From: Methanoculleus sp. SDB
Lineage (GTDB): Archaea; Halobacteriota; Methanomicrobia; Methanomicrobiales; Methanomicrobiaceae
Length of the DNA: 64,000 bases
Direction of reading: 5' to 3'
Assembly: GCA_001412355.1 (NCBI GenBank)
Contig: LKUD01000047.1
Span: 1 to 64,000, forward strand
The notes under the pieces are model-generated. The model saw only the letters and a program-made list of their open reading frames with translations. It had not been told where the DNA came from and did not search any database. The translations under genes and the position numbers were made by a program. Below are positions 59,857 to 64,000 of this stretch, piece after piece; the first letter of the stretch is position 1; every line of letters begins with the position of its first letter.

Positions 59857-60153
59857 ATGGTAGAGAACAGGGGGGCCCTTTTAGTGTCAGATATATCCCG
59901 AATTATTGTATATACTCTTGAAAACTGCCCGAATTGTGAAATTCTGAAGGAGTATCTCAGTCGAGCCGGTGCCGCGTACGACGAACGGGACATGATGCAG
60001 CCGGAGGCGCTGACGGAACTGAGAATCAACGGTGTGTTTGTCAGGGAAGCCCCGGTACTGCAGATTGGCAGTACTTTTCTCACATCCCGGGAATTATTTT
60101 CGCAAGGCACCGTCAGGGAAGAAACCCTCTCTCCCCTCGTGAAAGGTGAGTAA
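59857..60153 (+). CDS. glutaredoxin-like (NrdH-type) protein
   Basis: A 98-residue thioredoxin-fold protein with the redox pair CPNC (ENCPNCEILKEYLSRAG) and VREAPVLQIGSTFLTSRELF further on. It is placed two bases before nrdD, so it is a natural electron donor to the reductase, as with NrdH-type redoxins and some class III enzymes. ATG 59857 lies near the TATA-like CAATTTTTAT; a GTG at 59884 is also possible. Redox function is inferred from context. Confidence 0.85.
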   Translation: MVENRGALLVSDISRIIVYTLENCPNCEILKEYLSRAGAAYDERDMMQPEALTELRINGVFVREAPVLQIGSTFLTSRELFSQGTVREETLSPLVKGE

Positions 60154-60155
60154 TC

Positions 60156-62351
60156 GTGCCGAAGGATCCCCGCCGTACTGCGACAGTTCAGAAGACACTC
60201 GACGGATTCACGGTTCCGTCCATGCCGCCGGTGCGAACGTCGAGCGGGCATATCGTCGATTGGGATCGGGAAAGAATCGTCCGGCAGATCATCGATGAGA
60301 CCAAACTCGTTGAAACATTCTACGGAGAGACGGGTGCCGACGAGGATCGTGCGCGCGAGATTGCCCTGGCAGTGGAACAGCGGATTCAGCGGCTCGGTCT
60401 CACGGCACTCTCAGGTCCGCTTATCCGTGAGATCCTGAACATTACCCTCATCGAACGGGGGCTTGTAGAATACCGGAATGTGTGTACACGGGTCGGAACC
60501 CCGGTATTTGATGCACATCTCATCGATGTCGGGCGGGGATTCGAGGCGCATGACAACGCAAACCTTCAGGAGAACGCGGAAACTTCCCATAAAAAGAAAG
60601 CCGACAAGATCAGCAAGGAACAGTATCTCCTTCAGCTCCCCCCCGCACTTGCTGATTATCACCTCGCGGGTGATCTCCATATCCATGACCTTGAATACTT
60701 CGGAACCCGCCCGTTCTGCCAGGACTGGGATCTGCGGTATTTTTTTTATTACGGGCTGATGCCTGACGGAAATGGCACGAAAGCATCGGTTGCGGGCCCG
60801 GCAAAAAGGCCTGAGGTGGCCGTGCTCCATGCCGTCAAGGCACTCGGGAGCGCACAGACGAACTTCTCCGGAGGGCAGGGGTACTACAATTTCCTTACTT
60901 TCCTTGCCCCCTATTTAGAGGGGCTCTCCTATAACGACATGAAGCAGCTGATGCAGATGTTCGTCTATGAGATGACCCAGATGATGGTGGCACGGGGCGG
61001 GCAGGTCGTATTCTCTTCAGTACAGCTCAGTCCCGGCGTACCATCCCTCTGGAAAGACAAGCCCTGTGTCTATAAAGGCAAAGTCTGGGACGGAAAGCAG
61101 GCGCCGCTACGCACGTACCGTGAGTTCGAGCGGGAAGTGCGGCTTCTCTTAAAAGCTCTGATGGACGTCATGCTTGAAGGGGACAACTGGGACAAGCCGT
61201 TTAACTTCCCGAAACCGGAAATTTCAATCGAACCGGAATTCATGGAAGAGGATGCGGCATTCAATGCGGAAAATCCCGATCTCCCGACGTACCGCGATCT
61301 CTACCTTATGACATTCGAGCTCGCGTCAAAGTACGGCACCCCCTATTATGACAACCAGATACCGGCATACCGGGGGGCGGGCGAAGGGATCTCGTGCTAC
61401 CAGTGCTGTGCCTACCAGTTCTCGTCACTCGCGGACAACGACAGCGATTTTGATAATAAACTCATCTTTGAGAACGGGAAGCATTTCAGCATGGGATCGT
61501 GGCAGGTCCTCTCCGTCAACTGTCCGCGTGCTGCGTACCGGGCGGAAGGAGACGACGCACGGCTCTTCGCAGAACTCAAAAAACTCATGGACGTGTCCAT
61601 GGAGGTCTTTCGGATCAAACGCCGGTGGATGGAGAATATCCGGGCGAACGGGCGCATGCCTTTTGCGATGCAGCGTCCGGTCGACCCGAACACCGGCGAA
61701 CGGGGTGCTGTCGGTGTCGATCTCGACGGACTCGTGTACACCATCGGGATCGTCGGCGTGAATGAGATGGTGCAGCACCACACGGGGAGCCAGCTTCACG
61801 AGAGCAAAGAGGCATTTCACTTTGCCATTCGTGCGATGACTGAGATGGAACTCTACGCAAAAGAGCTCTCAGCGAAGTCCGGCATGACGATTGCCCTCGC
61901 CCGCACACCGGCTGAGACGACAGGCATGCGGTTTGCGGTTGCCGATCTCATCGACAAACGGTTCCACGATTATGCGTTCCGGGTCATCAAAGGCGATCGG
62001 GAACAGGCTCTCGAACGGATCGGAGAAACACTGGATCTCCCGGTATATTACACGAACGGCACCCATGTCACGCCCGGCGCGGATGTCAGCCTCACCGAGC
62101 GGCTTGAGATAGAGCACGTCTTCTTCCCGATAGTCGACGGCGGCAATATTTTCCATATATGGCTCGGGGAAGCACGCCCCGATCCACGCGGTCTGATGGA
62201 CATGGCATTTAACCTCTGCCGCAACTCTCAGGTCGGGTACTTTGCATTCACGCGTGATCTCACCGTCTCCCTCAAGCAGTTTACGGAATATCACGGTGAA
62301 AAAGTGCCCGGGAAAGGAATCGCCGCAGCGGACCGGCGTATCCGGGCATAA
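60156..62351 (+). CDS. nrdD: anaerobic ribonucleoside-triphosphate reductase, lacking C-terminal glycyl-radical domain
   Basis: A 731-residue class III reductase catalytic chain, which converts ribonucleotides to deoxyribonucleotides. An ATP-cone-like N-terminus is followed by the barrel with NFSGGQGYYNFLTFLAP, ARGGQVVFSSVQLSPG, YYDNQIPAYRGAGEGISCYQCCAYQF (active-site Cys) and TIGIVGVNEMVQHHTGS. The C-terminus stops at FTRDLTVSLKQFTEYHGEKVPGKGIAAADRRIRA. I see no CxxC zinc ribbon and no RVxGY glycyl-radical site, which normally follow this point, in any frame before the kinase gene 14 bases away. The gene is therefore truncated, or the domain is supplied elsewhere. No nrdG is in view. Confidence 0.9.
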   Translation: MPKDPRRTATVQKTLDGFTVPSMPPVRTSSGHIVDWDRERIVRQIIDETKLVETFYGETGADEDRAREIALAVEQRIQRLGLTALSGPLIREILNITLIERGLVEYRNVCTRVGTPVFDAHLIDVGRGFEAHDNANLQENAETSHKKKADKISKEQYLLQLPPALADYHLAGDLHIHDLEYFGTRPFCQDWDLRYFFYYGLMPDGNGTKASVAGPAKRPEVAVLHAVKALGSAQTNFSGGQGYYNFLTFLAPYLEGLSYNDMKQLMQMFVYEMTQMMVARGGQVVFSSVQLSPGVPSLWKDKPCVYKGKVWDGKQAPLRTYREFEREVRLLLKALMDVMLEGDNWDKPFNFPKPEISIEPEFMEEDAAFNAENPDLPTYRDLYLMTFELASKYGTPYYDNQIPAYRGAGEGISCYQCCAYQFSSLADNDSDFDNKLIFENGKHFSMGSWQVLSVNCPRAAYRAEGDDARLFAELKKLMDVSMEVFRIKRRWMENIRANGRMPFAMQRPVDPNTGERGAVGVDLDGLVYTIGIVGVNEMVQHHTGSQLHESKEAFHFAIRAMTEMELYAKELSAKSGMTIALARTPAETTGMRFAVADLIDKRFHDYAFRVIKGDREQALERIGETLDLPVYYTNGTHVTPGADVSLTERLEIEHVFFPIVDGGNIFHIWLGEARPDPRGLMDMAFNLCRNSQVGYFAFTRDLTVSLKQFTEYHGEKVPGKGIAAADRRIRA

Positions 62352-62365
62352 AATAAGCCGTTGTA

Positions 62366-64000
62366 TCAGGTATCGACGGGACCCATCCTGTACGATGCAC
62401 GGGGGATATGCATCTCGAACCGTGCTCCCTGCCCTTCCACCCCGGTTTCCCGGATCGTTATGCCGGTGATGTGCAGGATTTCCCGGATGAGGAATAGACC
62501 GAATCCCGTGTTTCTTCCGTACCCCTGTATGAAAATAAGTTCTTTTATATTCTGAGGTATCCCTGATCCGTCATCCTCGCAGAAAATGACGAGTTCCGTC
62601 TCCGTCTCCGCCGTGGAAAAGCGAATCGTGGTGAGACCATCCCCCCCGTAGCGCATTGAATTGTCAATCAGGTTGTAGAAGACCTTTTCTAGAAGCGGAT
62701 CGGCGTGGATCCGGGCGGTTCCGGTCTGCACCAGTATCCCGACTCTGCCCGTATCAAACATGCCGGCAGCTTTCCGTATTACCTCTGCGGCAGTGAACCA
62801 TTGTGGTTCCCGCACCCCTATCTCCTGATAGTCGTGTGAGAATTCCACCTGTCTGAGGATCGTCCGCGCGGCCTCCTTAATCTTCGCTATACTGTAGGAT
62901 GTCTCTTCATCCTGGGCTTGCGTATCCAGAATCTCAAGGAATCCGAAGATCACCGTGAGCTGATTGCGGATATCATGGCGCGTGATCGAACTGAGGAGAG
63001 TGAGTTTGTTGTTCAGTTGCCTGAGCGCCTTCTCGGCCTGTTGCCGCGTGGTGATGTCGCGTGCAATATGTGTCGCGCCGATCAGGTTGTTACGGGAATC
63101 CTTCAATGCGTTAAAGACAAACTCGTAATTCGCTCCGGTGCCCAGCTGTTCGACACAACAGTATTCCCTCCCCTTGAGGGCAAGCCCCCACAATGCCGCC
63201 AGCTTATCCCGCGATTCGGGGATGTGGGACAGGGTATCATCAAGCCGCATTCCGAGTTCAGGGTTGGTCCCGAATGCACGCTGGAATGTCTTTTTATATG
63301 CAGAATTAAACGCGATAAAACGGAAGTCCGTGTCAAGGGCGGCGAGAAGGTCGCTGCTACTGTCGATCATCCCGTAGAGGATATCCCGCTTCAGGTTCAG
63401 GACGCTTTCCGCCTGTTTCATCCGTGTTATATCCCGGTTGTATACCGCGAGCATCGTAACGGTTCCCGTTCCGTTCGGAATAGGAACGATATTGTTCTGA
63501 TAAATATGCTCCCCGTACTCGTCTTCGAACTCAACGGGTCTCCCGGTAACGACCGCCCGGATAACGGGGGTATTGCGTGATTCGATCAGTTTCGGGGGCA
63601 TGAAATGACAAAAATTCTTACCAATCAGGTCGCGATATCCGAGATCGCGCTTCGCATTTATTTTTTGCAGGCAGGAGAGGGCTCTGCGGTTGAGTGCGAG
63701 GAAATTGCCTTCCACATCGAGGAGAATGGCAGTATCGGGAATAGAGTCCAGCAGCGTCTGAATTATCTTCTTTTTTTCGATCTCCGCCTCCTCGCTGCGG
63801 CGCTGCTGGATGGCCATCCCGATCACGTTCGCAGACGTCCGCAGGGAAGACAGATCGCTGTCGCTCCATCGTCGGGGTGCCGAACAGGAATCAAATTCAA
63901 GAAATCCCCAGAAAGAACCATTTGCCATAATCGGCACGGCAAGGAGGGATAGTATGCCCCGCGGTTCGAGAACTTCCCGCTCGCTGTCAGGAAAATCCGC
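62366..64000 (-). CDS. GAF/PAS sensor histidine kinase (partial at window edge)
   Basis: The visible 544 residues continue beyond the right edge. From the N-terminal side: the tail of a GAF domain (LSLLAVPIMANGSFWGFLEFDSC), two PAS domains (IPDTAILLDVEGNFLALNRRAL and SSDLLAALDTDFRFIAFNSAY), a dimerisation helix with SSITRHDIRNQLTVIFGFLEIL (phosphoacceptor His), and an HATPase domain (DNSMRYGGDG, EDDGSGIPQNIKEL, GRNTGFGLFLIREIL). It resembles the C-terminal half of the kinase at 11.6 kb. It converges on nrdD with 14 bases between. The signal is unknown. Confidence 0.9.
   Translation of the reverse strand, partial: ADFPDSEREVLEPRGILSLLAVPIMANGSFWGFLEFDSCSAPRRWSDSDLSSLRTSANVIGMAIQQRRSEEAEIEKKKIIQTLLDSIPDTAILLDVEGNFLALNRRALSCLQKINAKRDLGYRDLIGKNFCHFMPPKLIESRNTPVIRAVVTGRPVEFEDEYGEHIYQNNIVPIPNGTGTVTMLAVYNRDITRMKQAESVLNLKRDILYGMIDSSSDLLAALDTDFRFIAFNSAYKKTFQRAFGTNPELGMRLDDTLSHIPESRDKLAALWGLALKGREYCCVEQLGTGANYEFVFNALKDSRNNLIGATHIARDITTRQQAEKALRQLNNKLTLLSSITRHDIRNQLTVIFGFLEILDTQAQDEETSYSIAKIKEAARTILRQVEFSHDYQEIGVREPQWFTAAEVIRKAAGMFDTGRVGILVQTGTARIHADPLLEKVFYNLIDNSMRYGGDGLTTIRFSTAETETELVIFCEDDGSGIPQNIKELIFIQGYGRNTGFGLFLIREILHITGITIRETGVEGQGARFEMHIPRASYRMGPVDT

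Overview
The window is about 64 kb of GC-rich chromosomal DNA from a methanogenic archaeon, most likely of the order Methanomicrobiales. Supporting this are a YcaO/TfuA pair of the type that thioamidates methyl-coenzyme M reductase, an F420-hydrogenase-beta-like protein next to glutamate synthase, archaeal CCA-adding enzyme, ThpR, UPF0216 and UPF0282 proteins, PAS-rich archaeal histidine kinases, TATA-box promoters and many leaderless or GGTGA-type starts. I see no rRNA, tRNA, CRISPR array, insertion sequence or prophage. All functional calls rest on reading motifs by eye; no database search was run.

Layout. 1-3.9 kb: a divergent cluster with a TIGR04283-like glycosyltransferase, a membrane protein with a probable frameshift, a radical SAM/SPASM protein, a methyltransferase and a DUF2064 (TIGR04282-like) transferase; this parts list recalls arsenosugar loci. 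3.9-7.2 kb: a secreted multidomain papain-like protease coupled to a DUF333 surface protein. 7.3-11.6 kb: a rhodanese remnant, UPF0182, UPF0216 and a META-domain lipoprotein. 11.6-20.5 kb: a receiver/PAS histidine kinase, an overlapping amidotransferase / Dph6-like / amidotransferase operon, a phosphoribosyltransferase, and an HTH-PAS regulator divergent from acetyl-CoA synthetase. 20.5-24.4 kb: a small SD-led gene, an RNase III-like protein, a flavin reductase, UPF0282, a PPC-domain protein and a hotdog thioesterase. 24.5-27.9 kb: YcaO, TfuA, E1-like, MoaD-like and MoaE. 28-37.5 kb: a rubredoxin-headed glutamate-synthase-like protein, a Clp1-like kinase, a HEAT protein, an SNF transporter, a TIGR04084-like radical SAM protein, LysE, VOC, MBL, a small HTH protein and an HD hydrolase. 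37.5-47.1 kb: a propeller-TPR membrane protein, a frameshifted small gene, an RNase HI-TrmO fusion, Mrp, a second glutamate-synthase-like protein, a YgiQ radical SAM protein, a HAD phosphatase and a HEAT protein.

47-57.7 kb is a nitrogen-assimilation island: two amtB-glnK pairs, two glnA genes, and a split archaeal glutamate synthase (amidotransferase, Fe-S/FMN synthase and GXGXG subunits) followed by an FrhB-like protein. Three promoters here carry a GGAA-N6-TTCC-type element at a constant distance downstream of the TATA box, matching the operator described for the methanogen nitrogen repressor NrpR. The genes would together import ammonium, form glutamine and then glutamate, possibly with reduced F420 as electron donor.

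57.8-64 kb holds cca-thpR, a glutaredoxin-like gene directly followed by an anaerobic ribonucleotide reductase (nrdD) that lacks the expected C-terminal zinc/glycyl-radical domain, and a GAF/PAS histidine kinase cut by the window edge.
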